A DNA stretch of 64,000 bases. It comes from Posidonia oceanica. Taxonomy: Eukaryota > Streptophyta > Magnoliopsida > Alismatales > Posidoniaceae. Made by a program: the position numbers and the translations under genes. Shown here piece by piece: positions 1 through 11,351 of the stretch (the stretch's first letter is position 1; each line of letters starts with the position of its first letter). Location: contig JAZBRS010000020.1 in NCBI GenBank assembly GCA_037176725.1, positions 52,728,001 to 52,792,000 on the forward strand. The letters run 5' to 3'. Below the pieces are notes generated by a model. That model searched no databases and had not been told where the DNA came from. It was given only the letters and a program-made list of their open reading frames with translations.

Positions 1-1304
1 TGTTTTAAAAATTCTGTTTCCCTTGTTGGACACTTAGGATATTGATTAGGACTTTTTAGGATTTATTTTCGTATTAATCAGGATTGTTTTTGGGTTTTTA
101 GTTTTAGTCTTCTAGGGTTTTCTTTTCTTAAGTCTTTCAAATTATGCTTTGATTTTTATTTGTTGATTTTTCTTGAAGTTTTTAGTTAGATTTCTCTAGT
201 TTGATGGGGTGTTTTTAAGTCTTTTAAATGGGTTTTTCTTTTCCTTTTAATTAAGTTTTTTAATTTGTTTTTTCTTAGGTTTGTTAGGTTAAGTCTTTTG
301 CTTCTTTAATTACTTGTTTTAATGTTTGTTTTTTGATTCTTCTTTTTAAGGTTTGTTTTTTAATTCTTCTGATGGGGTTTTTACCTTTGGTGGGTTTTGA
401 TTTCATTTTAGTTTTTTCCTTGATTTTTCAGTGTTTTCTTTTGATTTATTTTGCATTTTTTAGCTCACATGCTTGATTTTCTTTTTAGCTTGATTTAGTT
501 AAGTTCAGGTTTTTAATTGCTTGTTTAATGTTTTTTCATTGTTTTTCTTAGGGTTCTGATTTGTTTCTTTTATGTTTTGGGGTTTTACAGATTTTTAGGG
601 GTTTTTATGGATTTTTGCAAAAGAGAGAAAAGGAAAAAAGAAGGAGGAAAGAAATGGAAAAAAGAGGGAGATAAAAGGAAAAGAGATAGGTTGGAGGAAA
701 ATGATTGCTAAAATTCAGAAAAAATGCTAAAAATAAAGTAAAAATAGGGATAAGATAGAGGAAGGAAAGAAGCACGGAGGGGGCCCACAGCCAGACCAGA
801 GAAAGGGTAAGAAGGGGATGAAAAGAGAGATGATAATCAGGAGAGAGAGAGGAGAGAGAAAATGATAATCCCGGAGAGAGAAAAGGATAATTTGAGCAAA
901 TGGAGGTCTTAAAGGTCTTGGAATGGGATGAAAATTGGTGAATGGGCAGTCTAGGATTTGAGGTGTTCGTTCTGAAGTTTTGGTTTGATTCTGAGAAGGT
1001 TTTAGAGGGGTTTCAAGGTGTAGAAAAAGGGTAGTTTCACCTAGGTTTTCTAGGGTTTTTGGGAACGGTCTAGGTTTGAGATTTTCTAAGTGTTCGGGCA
1101 GGTTTGCTAAGTGGCTATTGGTGGGTTTTCCTATGGATTTTGGTCAGGTTTTGAGCTTGCGAAGAGGGGTAAAGGCTTAGGTCAAGTTTGCTTGGTTTTG
1201 AAAGGTAAAGCAGAGGGTTAGGGTTTGGTTTGGTTTGGGTTTGAGTCCAGCAATCACTAGGAGGGCTCCAAGTGGTCCAAGCCTGCCAAGATGGGGTGTC
1301 AACA
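1..1304 (-). mobile_element. 5' portion of a Tat-type giant LTR (element F), truncated by the window edge
   Basis: Read on the minus strand from 1304 leftwards, this begins TGTTGACACCCCATCTTGG and follows the start of the LTR at 1665 closely, including the G-poor C/A-rich first kilobase. It ends at the window edge, so only about the first 1.3 kb of an LTR expected to be about 5.8 kb is visible. The bases right of 1304 (cccgc...) are not a polypurine tract. The end is therefore the outer edge of a 5' or solo LTR, and the flank belongs to the element it entered (E). The matching target duplication would lie outside the window. No gene is visible here. Confidence 0.8.
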
Positions 1305-1664
1305 CCCGCGCTAGAGCTGCACACCGCTCAGCGCACCCCCTCGCCCGACTCTCCCGAAGTATTTTCCGGCGATCTTGCATTGCATTTTCCACCCTCCCGC
1401 GTGCATGCACCATCTCGCTTTCCCCCAGAGGAGTACAGCGCAGTAAGCTTTAGCATAAGCATACCATTTGCATTTACACACTGCACATTCATCCATCTGC
1501 ACCTTGCATTTTGCATTGCTGCAACAGGCTACGATTTTCGGTGCATCCGCCGAATAAGTAGCTCACGCCCATAGCAAACCGCTGCTCCCGCCGGTCAGAT
1601 GGGGTGTCTTGTCAACACTGAGCAGCGGCCTCGCTCCGCTTGACCTTGCTCAGGGAGGGGCATC
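1305..1664 (+). mobile_element. 3' end of the interior of Ty3/Tat element E, ending in its polypurine tract
   Basis: This is the last 360 bp of an element interior, cut on the left by LTR F. From about 1528 it matches the segment just before the 3' LTR of element A (about 36590-36730) nearly base for base, including the run that contains ttcggtgcatccgccgaa. It ends in the polypurine tract AGGGAGGGGCATC (1652-1664) directly before the LTR start TGTTGACACC. The stem AGATGGGGTGTC (1597-1608) can pair with GACACCCCATCT (1669-1680) inside the LTR. It is non-coding. Confidence 0.85.
1652..1664 (+). promoter_or_regulatory. Polypurine tract of element E
   Basis: AGGGAGGGGCATC lies immediately before the 3' LTR. 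In LTR retrotransposons this purine run resists RNase H and primes plus-strand DNA synthesis. The same 13 bases stand before the 3' LTR of element A. Confidence 0.85.
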
Positions 1665-3556
1665 TGTTGACACCCCATCTTGGCAGGCTTGGACCACTTG
1701 GAGCCCTCCTAGTGATTGCTGGACTCAAACCCAAACCAAACCAAACCCTAACCCTCTTCTTTACCTTTCAAAACCAAGCCAACTTGACCTAAGCCTTTAC
1801 CCCTCTTCCCAAGCTCAAAACCTGACCAAAATCCATAGGAAAACCCACCAACACCCACTTAGCAAACCTACCCAAGAACTTAGAAATTCTCAAACCAAGA
1901 CCATTCCCAAAAATCCTAGAAAACCTTGGTAAAACTCCCTTTTTTCTACACCTTAAAACCCCTCCAAAACCTTCTTAGAATCAAACCAAAACCTCAGACC
2001 CAGCACCTCAAACCCTAGACTACCCACTCACCAACTTTCACCCCAATCCAAGACCTCTAAGCCTCTCATTTGCCCTAATTATCCTTTTCTCTCTCCGAGA
2101 TTATCATTTTCTCTCTCCTCTCTCTCTCCTGATTATCGTCTCTCTTTTCATCATCCTCTTGCTCTTTTTCTTGCCTGGCTGTAGACCCCCTTTATGCTTC
2201 TATCCCTTCTCTACCTTATTCCTATTTTTACTTTATTTTTAGCATTTTCCTTGAATTTTAAAAAATCATTTCCCTCCAACTCATCTCTTTCCCTTTTATT
2301 TCTCCCTTTTTCCATTTCCTTCCTCCTTCTCTTTTCCTTTTCTTTCTTTTGCTAAAATCCATAAAAAGCCCTAAAAATCTGTAAAACTCCGAAACATAAG
2401 AGAAACAAATCAGAACTTTAAGAAAAACAATTAAAAAACATTAAACAAGCAATTAAAAACTTAAACTTAACTAAATCAAGCTAAAAGGAAAATCAAACAT
2501 GCAAACTAAAAAATGCAAAACAAACTAAAAGAAAATACTGTAAAATCCAAGAAAAAACTGAAATAAAATCAAAAGCAACCTAAAATGAAAACTCTACCAA
2601 AATAATTAAAAAAAAAAATCCTAAAAAGAAGAAAAAAAATTAAAAACCCTAAGATAAACAATTAATGAAGGAAAAAGACTTAACCTAACAAACATAAGAA
2701 AAACAACCTAAGGACTTGATTAAAAAGAAAATGAAGAACACATTAAAAAGACTTAAAAAACACTTAATCAGACAAGAGAAACCCAATTAAAAAACATCAA
2801 GAAAAATCAACAAATAAAAATCAAAAACCTAATTCAAAAGACTTAAGAAAGAAAAAACCTAAAAGACTAAAACTAAGAAACCCAAAACCCATCCTAATTA
2901 ATATAAAAATAAATCCTAAAAATCCTAATTAACATCCTAAAATGCTTAACAAGAAAAACACAATTTGAAAAACAATTTAAAAGATTTAACAAACATTTAA
3001 TCAAGTGGAAAACAAATTAAGAACAAAACAAAACCCTAAAACCCTAATCAAGCCCAAAACACACTAATTAACCCAAAACAGTCATTAAAAAAATCTAATT
3101 AAAATCCTAACTCACAACGCAACCTTTCTAGTATTTTTACTTATTTTTAATTTATTTTTTCCTATTTTAATTCTCTTCTTTTCCCTCTCTTTCTTTCTTC
3201 CTTCTCTTTCTTATTTCCTTTTTTCTTTGCTGGGCCCATCAGCCCGTTTCCCTCCTTCTCCTTTATTTTTCTTTTCTTTTTTTTCTTCAGCCCGCAGCCC
3301 GGCCTTCTCCTCCTTCTTCTTCCTTCTCCCTTCTGTGTTTTCCACCGTTTTCTCCCGCGAGCAGCTGCTGCAGTATTCCCTCCTCCATTTGAAATTCGAC
3401 CTTCCATCCTATCAACCTACAGCAGCTCGCCGCCTCTCTTCTATCTCAGCACCAAATCCAGAAGTTTTCAATGCCGGTCGCCTCGCCATCTCTTGTCTAC
3501 TGCAGTGGCCGCCGATTGAATTCAAATTCAGCAGCATGCCAGCAGCCAGCTCCTCC

Positions 3557-3566
3557 TCATATAAGC
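3557..3566 (+). promoter_or_regulatory. TATA-like box in LTR E
   Basis: TCATATAAGC in a C/T-rich setting is kept at the equivalent place in both LTRs of element A (16276, 38617). Position and context suit the U3 promoter of the retrotransposon. No transcript evidence is available. Confidence 0.45.
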
Positions 3567-6500
3567 TCCCGTTCATTCCACCAGGAGAGGGCTTCAGCAT
3601 CGATCTTCAGTTGGCAATCAGTGTGAGCAATCAGAGAGAACCAGCAGTTAGCGAACCAGAGACCCATTCCATTGCAATTTCCTCCACCTGAGCGACCTTC
3701 CTCCTTCTTCCTCTCTGCCTCCTCCAATTTCCAGAAAAAGAGAGCAGTAGAAGAGAGCGCCTGAGTGTCCTCCTTGGCATCCCGGAGAGAGCCCTCCAAT
3801 TCCCCAGCATCCTCCACCCAAGTCCTTCTCCTTTTTCATCCGAAATCCACAGCAAATTCTTCCCTTCTTCTTTCAGTAATCCAGCACCCTTCCCGGCCTT
3901 AGAACTTCTCCAAATTGCTCCCCCAAATCCACCCAGCAACTAGCCTTCATCCTCCACCTTCCCACTGCCTTTTCATCACCCGAAACCACTGAAACATCCC
4001 CTGATCACCCGACAATCCACCTGTAAACCCAATCCAACCCACTTCTCAATTCCCTTCGCTTCAGTCCACCACTTCTTCCCAAACTCCACCCAGAGATCCA
4101 CCAGACCTTCACCTTCCAGAAACACCTGACCTCCAGCCCAGCCACCCACCACCGGCCGAGAACAACACAACAAACACCTATCACCCCTTCTGACCAGAAA
4201 CGGACCCAACCTTCAAACTCCTTCCACACTTTCCAGAAACCCAAACCGATCATCCAGCTTCACTCTCCAGACCTCCAACTACCTCCCGGAGGGCTTCACT
4301 CCACCGGACGAGCAGCAACACCCTCCCCCCACCTTCGGTTCCTTTCTGAGAACCCAAAAGTGCCAGATTCTTCTCCGAGCTTCGAAGCTCGCGTCCGATC
4401 GCTCAGGGAGCACCGGAAGCTCGCTCTGAGCCAGCCCCAACCTCCACGAGCGCCCGACAGTCACTGCTGCAACTGCACAGACGTCGCCGACTAGCTCCGA
4501 TACTGCTGAGGTCGGGAGCACGTTTCAGACGCGCGAAAAGGTATTTCTCTACGCCCTCAGCTCCCTCTTCTTCCCCTGCTGCTTCTCAGCCTCTTAGAAG
4601 TAGGTTTCTGGTCCTCCTGCTCCGAATCAAGCCGCCGGTCCGGTCATCTTCTCCGGCGCAGTCCTCCGACCTTCACGACGCTCCAGCCAGCGGAACGAGG
4701 CTCTAGCGATCGTCTCAGCTCCGCACGAGTCCCAGGGGTGTTCTCCGACCCTCAGAACGCAACGTTGCTGCGTCGATCGGCCGGACGAACCTTCTGAAAC
4801 TCTGCAGAACTCCGGCGAGCGCTCCAGTCCATTCCAAGCCGCGTCGTCCTCCGCTGATCGCCGCCCGACCTCCGTCAGCTCCGGGAGCAGCTCCTCCGCC
4901 CGACAGCGCGTCTCCAGCAGCACTGTGCCGGCGGTCACGAGCGCTGGCAGCCAGCTGCTACAGTGCTCACGGCCGTCGGCCGTTACTGTAGATTTATTTT
5001 CTCAGTTATATAGTTTTTTTGTGTGAATATTGCATGTTTAGCTTAAGTTTTCTCATTTTTGCATTCTGGTCCTTATGCCATTTAATTTGCTTTGTTTTTA
5101 ATTTAAAACCATGCTAAAGTGCTTTAAGTATCTGTGCTTTTCAGTATTTTCAATTCAGTCCTTTTACTGTGCTGTTTAGTTTTAAAATTTTATGCTTCAG
5201 CCCCTCTGGTTTCAATTTTCGCATATAAGTCCTACAGTAGTTTATTTATTTTTAATGCATGAACTTTGCCTTATTACATTGCATTCCAGATCCCTGTTTC
5301 TTTTCATTTTTGCATTTAAACCCTCTACACTGTAGAACTTAGGTTTTAATTTTAATTTTTGCATGCTGCATTGCACATTTGCCCCTCTGTTTTTTCATTT
5401 TTGCATCTAGATCCATTTTAAATGCACAGTAATCATTTTGCATGCATTTTAGCTTAGTGCATTGCATTTTCAACCCTGTTTTTTAAAAAATTGCACATCA
5501 GTCCTTTGTTCATGATTTCAGTGCATAGTTTGCATATTAAATTGCATTTTTGACCCTGCACGATTTCAAAATGACACATAGGTCCTTTGCATCATTATAA
5601 AATCATGTAAAATGTCTATTTTGCCCCTAAAATTGCATTTTAGCTCCCATGTTTGCGAAATTGCATGTAGGCCCTCCACTCACATTCCTAGACTCCCCAG
5701 AACCCTGTTTTCTGGAAAAATTGCATTTTAGACCCCAGAGTTTTTCAAAATTGCTTTTTGCTTGCTTTTTGCTTTCAAAACTACTTCTAATGCATATCCC
5801 ACTTTTTAAAATATCATTCTAAGCCCAGTCTTTTGCAAAACTGCATGCAATCCCTCCTGTTTCCAAAACCCCTGCCTGTAGAGCCCCATCTTTTTCAAAA
5901 CTCTGGATTTAACCCCCTTTTCTTTTTGAAAATGCATTTGAATCCCTGTTTTTTCCAAAATTCTCCTTCTTGTCTTTTCTTGCTTCTGCATGCATTCTGC
6001 ATTCATTTAGTCTTGCATTTAGCATCCCTTTGCACACACCAAAGTTCCCTTAGCTCCCATTCACCTGGGAGGACCTTTTGCACACCCCTAGGATCTCCTG
6101 AACACTTAGATCTGTTCTTCTCCCTTGTTCTGGCCCTCCTGCCTTGAAGCTGCGATATCTTCCAATCCGGCCGTTGGATCTTCTCAAACAAGCTGCCCAG
6201 GCGACCGCAGCGAAGCGCTCTTCAGCATGGACCAAGCAGATTTCAGATCAGGCCCCAGGATTTCCAGGTATGTCTTCCCGAACCCCTGCATTACATTCAT
6301 TAGCATGCCATTTGCATAGTTTGCTTTGTTTTCGCTTTCCGTCTTTTTGAGCATGTAGAATAGGACCTCCCCTTCCTGTTTATTAACTCAGATCCCTGTT
6401 TCGCGTACTCTTGGGTGTTTTGTGTTGTGTTTTCCCTGGGTTCACCACTTAATACGACTTTCTTCCCCCTTTTCCATGATCCGATCGCATCGCGAGCTTT

Positions 6501-6724
6501 GGGCAACGTGCAAGACACATCGTGGAGCGGTTTAGTGGGAAACGGTCACAGAAAAGTGGTAATCCCTCCATTTGCTCACTTCTCCCCTTTGTAGGTCTTC
6601 ACACCTACTCTATGTGGCCCCGGACAGCGCCTGTTCTCACACATGCGTTGTTCTACTTCTCCTTTTACTTCTTCTAATCTCTTTCTTTGCATTAGCATTC
6701 GCACGGCTTTTCCGAGGTTTTATA

Positions 6725-6965
6725 TCGCTACTTTTGGCACCGTTTTGCGTGCCCGCTTTCTCTTTTGCGCTGTTTTGCGCGCCCGCTTTCATTTTGGCAC
6801 CGTTTTGCGTGCCTACTTTGTCTTTCGCGCCGTTTTGCGCGCTCGCTCTCGTTCTGGCACCGTTTTTCGTGCCGCTCTCCTTCTTTTGCACCGTTTTGCG
6901 TGCCGCCTTGCTTTTCGCTCGTTTTTGCATGCCGTTCTTGCTTCTTGCCTCGTTTTGCGCGTTTT
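6725..6965 (+). repeat. Tandem repeat of about 35 bp in U5 of LTR E
   Basis: About seven imperfect copies of a unit built around GGCACCGTTTTGCGTGCC followed by a CT-rich stretch. Being strongly repetitive, it opens fortuitous frames of up to about 160 codons on both strands. A weaker version is at 19300-19480 and 41642-41822 in the LTRs of element A. Confidence 0.8.
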
Positions 6966-7246
6966 ACGCCGTTTTCCCTTGCATGTCGCCTGCATTGCAT
7001 GGTTTTCCCGTTGTTTTGCTTTTTCGCCTGCATTTGCATATAGGGCAGTGATGCTTACTGCCTGGAGTTCTCACAAGCCAGGTTCCGCCCGATTCGGAAC
7101 ACAGACAGCGTTGCTGAGCACTTAGATAGCACGTTTACTTCCTTGCTTTGCATCTCTCCACTTAGAGCACACCTTGAGCATTCATTTAGGCATTCATAGG
7201 CACATAGGCATTCAGATCTGCATTTCCCTGCGTATGCGAGCGTAAG

Positions 7247-7316
7247 CCTAGAAAGACCGATTCTCGGGCGTGTCGGGGGTGCCTAACACCTTCCCCGCAC
7301 GTAACAGGAGTCCTTG
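7247..7316 (+). other. Conserved U5 block of LTR E
   Basis: About 70 bp around GGGGGTGCCTAACACCTTCC. The same block is recognisable in all LTRs of the A/E and B/C types in this window, although the sequence on either side has diverged. It contains GGGGTG and CACC..CCCC arms that can pair. Confidence 0.7.
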
Positions 7317-7615
7317 CCCAGTCTTTTGGCCCGTAATGACCATATCGCCCTTGTCCTAGGCTAGAGTCATCTCATTTGCATGTATCTGCATTTGTTTTCC
7401 CTTGCATTGCTTTGCTTTGCATTTCTTACTTGGTTTTGCGTGTTAATTCAAGCATTTCCCCCAGTTTTCCTTGTCTCTCGTTAATAGACATGGTGGCGAC
7501 TCTGATTTGTCTTATCTTTCTCTTTTCTCCTCGATTTTAAGTGTTTTCGAGTTGAGCCTCTTCCTCGGATCAATCGCTGCTAATAGTAAGCTTGATTCCG
7601 ATTGGGATTACTACA

Positions 7616-8066
7616 CATGGCATATGCGAATGGTAGAGAAACAAGAAGTCATGGCATGCATGCAATTCACACAGCAAGGCAAAAAGCATGGGCATGGCAT
7701 GTGCAGGTGTATGTGGTCATGATAGTGAAAAGGAGACACTTATCACATCAAAAGGCAAGTATGCATGGCATGTGCGTGCATGGTGACAAAGTATTTGTGT
7801 TAAACAAAACACATATCACACAAAAGCATGCATAGTGCACCAAGCAAGTATTTAGGCATGTGGTGCAGGAAAATAAAGCAATGCAAGCAATCATGGCATA
7901 GAGCAAGTAAATAAACAAGCAGACAGGTAAGCAAGCAAGGCAAGCAAAAGCATAAGGCAAGCAAAGCACAAAAGCAAGCGGCGAGAAGGCCAAGACGAAA
8001 GTCGGAGTCTGGAATCTTCAGCGGAGTATCCACTTGTGATTCCCATCTCCCTAGCGGAGTCGCCAT
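7616..8066 (-). mobile_element. 5' leader of minus-strand Tat element B, with PBS
   Basis: On the minus strand this follows the end of LTR B (ACTACA at 8067) and begins with the primer-binding site at 8048-8065. It continues into a leader resembling that of element A, with CTCGCC and TTTGCTTGCC runs. It stops at 7616, where plus-strand element E is inserted. The rest of element B is not in the window. It is rich in GCATG/GCAAGCA words and non-coding. Confidence 0.75.
8048..8065 (-). promoter_or_regulatory. Primer-binding site of element B
   Basis: Minus strand: TGGCGACTCCGCTAGGGA starts one base after the LTR end. It differs from the PBS of element A (TGGCGACTCTGCTGGGGA) at two positions. 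A tRNA 3' end would pair here to prime minus-strand cDNA; Ogre/Tat elements are recalled to use tRNA-Arg. Confidence 0.75.
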
Positions 8067-8387
8067 TGTAGTAATCTTGAATTTCTGATCGTTCATGCAC
8101 GATGCTAAAGCTCGGGTGCATCGATCAAAATAGGCTCACTTTATGCGGCAGGATCCGAGGGAAGAAACTTGACTTGGAAACGCTGGCAAAGAGAAGAAAA
8201 AGAAATGATAAGACAAATCGGAGTCGCCACTAGGTCTATTAAGTTGGGAGACAAGGAAAACTGAAGGTAATACATGAAAAGACATGCCAAACCAGATGCA
8301 AAGAGATGCGATGCAACACAATGCAATGCTATGCTATGACTCGTGCCTAGGATGAAGGAAAGGTCATTGCGGGCCAAGAAAAAGGAC

Positions 8388-8456
8388 AAGGACTTCTGTT
8401 ACGCACGGGGAAGGTATTAGGCACCCCCGATACGTCCGAGAATCGGTCTTTCTTAG
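8388..8456 (-). other. Conserved U5 block of LTR B
   Basis: The reverse complement of this stretch matches the blocks at 7247-7316 and 19760-19829 around the GGGGGTGCCTAA core. It is one of the few parts of LTR B alignable with the A/E type. Confidence 0.65.
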
Positions 8457-9005
8457 GCAGTCTCGCTCGCTAATGCAGGAAGATGCTTGCCTAATGCCTA
8501 AATGCAATGAATGTCTGATTACTATGCATAGAAAATAAACGTGCTATCTATGTGCTCAGCAACGCTGCTAGTGTTCCGAACTGGGCAAACCTTGGTTCGT
8601 GAGAACTCCTAGGCAGTAAGCATCATTGCCCTAATGTAAATGCAGGCGATAAAACAAAACAGCGAGGAAAACCATGCAATGTAAGGGACACGCAAGGGAT
8701 AAAGCAAAAGCGGGCGCGGAAGACGGTGCGAGTGGGGAAAACGATGCAAAAGTGTGGAAAACAATGCAAGCACGGGAAATGATGCAAAAGCATGGAAAAC
8801 GATGCAAGCAAGCGATATGCAAAAGAGAAAGCGAAAGCGAGTCCGAGGCGAAAACCACGGGAAAGCATGCAAGGCAAGGTGCAAAACCAAAACGGGGGTC
8901 AGGTAGCATGCATGGGGGTAGCTGTATGTATAAGAAGCGATAAAACACAGAAAACGGTGAATGAAACCAAATCGACATTTTAAAATCAGGTTCAGCCAAC
9001 TACAA

Positions 9006-10216
9006 GCGTTGGACGTAGCAATACCTGCGTCCAACGTTGGATGCTGCCACTGCTGGCGTCCAACACCTGTTGGAGGCAAACAACATGCGGTTTTGAAAAG
9101 TTTATGCATTCTAGCTATATGAATGCGATGCAAATGCAGAAATGCAGTAGAATGGGTGCATGACATGCAGAGCAAACAGGATAGCAAATCAGAAGTAGAT
9201 TCAGAGCAAGATGCAAGCAAAGATCGGCATCTAAACAAGCAGGGCGTTGGACGCCCGATGGCATGGCGTCCAATGTTAGACGCTAGAGAGACAAGCGTCC
9301 AACGCAGGCCAAAGGACAGCACAGCAAATCAGCATACAGATGATGAACAAAATATGTAAGCATGCATTTAGGCTACTGTAAGCAGGCATAGGCTAAACAT
9401 GCAAGCATAGGATATGAAAAATCCAAGAAAAACAACATCTGCAACACAAGCAAGCAATAAAGCTCAACCAGAGCGTTGGACGCGAGCTACACCTACATCC
9501 AACATTGGACGCGAGGAACAGCAGCGTACAATGCACTGGGAGACACAATCAAACAAAAAACCTGCATAAAACTTGAATACAAACTATAAAAGCTAAGGAA
9601 CAGTTGCTATGAAGGCTAAGTAAGCATACAAGCGCAGGCATCAAGCAAACATAGGGATCAGAGCATCATGCAAGCACCTAAAACAAGAGTAACTGAGCAA
9701 CGACGTAAGACGCTGGTAACCGCAGCGTCCAACGTAGGACGTTGAAGTCCTCGGCGTCCAACACAGACAGACAGCAGATCAAGTTGCAAAAGGAATTAAA
9801 CTCAAAATAAAGCCATTAAGCATGCATGTAAGCTACTGCAAATAGGTGAACTGGAGGCATGCATCATGGATTGAACGCATATCATAAAATAAGCATAACT
9901 TCAAAGCAGCAAAGCAAGTGCAGGCATGCTGGGGCGTTGGACGCTGAAAGCACAGCGGCCAACGTTGGACGCTTACATTCAAGCGTCCAACACCCAAAAA
10001 CAGCAGGCTAAACAGGGGCAAGAATTATGAATCCCAGCCTAGCATGGCACCTAGAAACATGAAGAGAACATGCTAGAACAAAGCAGCAGCTAAGCATGCA
10101 AGCTAAGGCATCACAGAAGCAAAATAAAAGGGGAAGGCAAGCAAAAAGAACTGCAGGTCGTTGGATGCTGCCTCAGGGCAGGTCCAATGTTGGATGCTCC
10201 AGATGGGGCGTCCAAC
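9006..10216. repeat. Six twin-hairpin modules about 230 bp apart in LTR B
   Basis: Modules begin at 9006, 9244, 9473, 9702, 9934 and 10158, with spacings of 238, 229, 229, 232 and 224. Each is about 60 bp: an arm like GCGTTGGACGC, a loop of about 10-18 nt, a core palindrome like GCGTCCAACGTTGGACGC, a second loop, and a closing arm GCGTCCAAC. The module can fold as two adjacent hairpins. Spacers share words such as taagcatgcat and gctactg but are otherwise diverged. This suggests an old tandem repeat of about 230 bp in which only the palindromic part has been kept. Confidence 0.85.
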
Positions 10217-11063
10217 GAGCCGAGCAAACCTCCGACCCAATCGATGCTAAGATCGATCCAAAACTGGAACCCAAGGATCCAGGAAGTAAGAGGGGGATGA
10301 GACGAACACACCCATGTGTTCGGAGCTGGAAATGGATAGCCAGATCGGGCCACCCATCTCCTCCACCTCGCTACCGGAGGCTGGGCCAATTCCGGCCAAC
10401 CAAGGTGGCGTGCATGTGTGCTAGCTATCCTATCATGCTACTATGTGCGTGCACTAGCTAAGGGAAGTGAGAACCTACCTGGTTGCGGCCCAGAAGGCGT
10501 GTTTGTGCTTGCAGCTGGCGTTGCGGAAGGTGGCGGCGAGGCTACTCCGGCGAGCTTGCTTGGCGTGCTGGGGGCTCGGGAGAAGTTGCTGGAGGTTGGG
10601 GAGGGGTCGTGGGAGTTTGCTCTTTGTTCTGGTATCGCTCAATTCTCACTGGGGTGGCTGTGGTGAGCTGTGCAACGGCGTGAAGATGGTTGTTCGGCAA
10701 TGGTTTTGTTGGGTTCAAGTGGGTGGAGGCCGAGCTTGCAGAGGTGTTTGCAGGCAATGGCAGGGGCGTGGCAGGCTTGCTAGGTGAGGGGAGGCCACGA
10801 GGCATGGCAGACGAGGGCGTGGGCTGGCAGGAGGTGGTCGCCGAAGTCACTAGTGGCAGAGAATCCAGTGGCAGTGGCAGTGAGAGGTGGAGTGAGCAGG
10901 AGAGGCACTGGGGAGGTGTAGACGGCCTGGCAGGGCAGTTACTCGGCCTTGGCAGCTAGTGGGTGGCTTGGAGTGGTGAGAGGATGGGTAGTAAGTGTGT
11001 GCAGGCGGTGGAGTGAACGGGAAGTGAGCCAAAGGTGGCGGAGCAGCCGCTGCAACTCCCAGG

Positions 11064-11133
11064 CCGTTGGACGCTAGTGCAGAGCGCGTCCAACGTTGGA
11101 CGCTAGGACGTTGTCCGTGTCAGCGTTCAACAC
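11064..11133. repeat. Terminal twin-hairpin module near the start of LTR B
   Basis: CGTTGGACGCT, then GCGTCCAACGTTGGACGC, then GCGTTCAAC. It lies about 220-290 bp inside the LTR start. The corresponding place in LTR C (44736-44852) also carries a module, so this position is conserved. Its distance from the previous module (906 bp) is near four repeat units. Confidence 0.8.
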
Positions 11134-11351
11134 GCCTAGGAGGCCAAAGGCTGAAATGGGCTTGGGCCTTGGCTTAAAAAGGGTTGAAAAGGTGAAAAGG
11201 CTTAGGTTGAGGGTTTTGGGGTTTAGGTGAGGTTTTAGGTTTGGTTTTGGGTAGAAATGGGTCAGTTTGAAAAAAGAGAGCCATCCTAGAGTCCAAGCAA
11301 GTCTGCAGGAGAAACCACCATCTTCCAGGCTGTCAGAATGGGTTGTCTACA

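Larger units (their letters stand above)
1665..7615 (+). mobile_element. 3' LTR of Tat-type element E (about 5.95 kb)
   Basis: It starts TGTTGACACC after a polypurine tract and ends GATTACTACA. It follows LTR A (14390-20130) along its full length but is clearly diverged. Layout: a G-poor C/T/A-rich first 1.4 kb; an A-rich stretch (about 2350-3100); a pyrimidine-rich zone with a TATA-like box TCATATAAGC at 3557-3566; a GC-rich island (about 4270-4990); a degenerate repeat zone built on GCATTTTxGxCCC (about 5040-6000); a tandem repeat of about 35 bp (6725-6965); the conserved U5 block (7247-7316); and a PBS-like 12-mer (7494-7505). The following CATGG (7616-7620) would be its target duplication; the partner is outside the window. 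Short ORFs inside look fortuitous. Confidence 0.88.
8067..11351 (-). mobile_element. 5' LTR of Tat element B (about 3.3 kb)
   Basis: On the minus strand it starts TGTAGACAACCC at 11351, ends TACTACA at 8067 and is followed by a PBS, so it is a 5' LTR. Its last about 900 bp align with U5 of A and E, including the conserved block at 8388-8456 and GTGGCGACTCCG at 8219-8230. Its first two thirds do not align with A/E. They hold the palindromic twin-hairpin modules (9006-10216 and 11064-11133) and a GC-rich island at about 10300-10960. The GC-rich part opens several frames of 60-120 codons on both strands with no recognisable domain, and I do not call genes there. Confidence 0.85.

Noticed and set aside
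3030..3060. Telomere-type repeat (CCCTAAA words)
   Set aside because: Only two or three degenerate words in an A/C-rich LTR zone, also at about 15750 and 38095 in the LTRs of A; no long tandem array.
6572..7125. Two overlapping ORFs of about 160 codons in LTR E
   Set aside because: They come from the 35-bp repeat, give Phe/Ala-rich repetitive products, and open in several frames on both strands.
9006..10216. CRISPR-like array (palindromic repeats with spacers)
   Set aside because: The repeats are modules of about 60 bp with spacers of about 170 bp that are themselves diverged repeats, inside a plant LTR with PBS; no cas genes.
10418..10959. Possible gene in the GC-rich island of LTR B
   Set aside because: Several overlapping frames on both strands, no domain, no consistent frame in LTR C's island (43700-44720).
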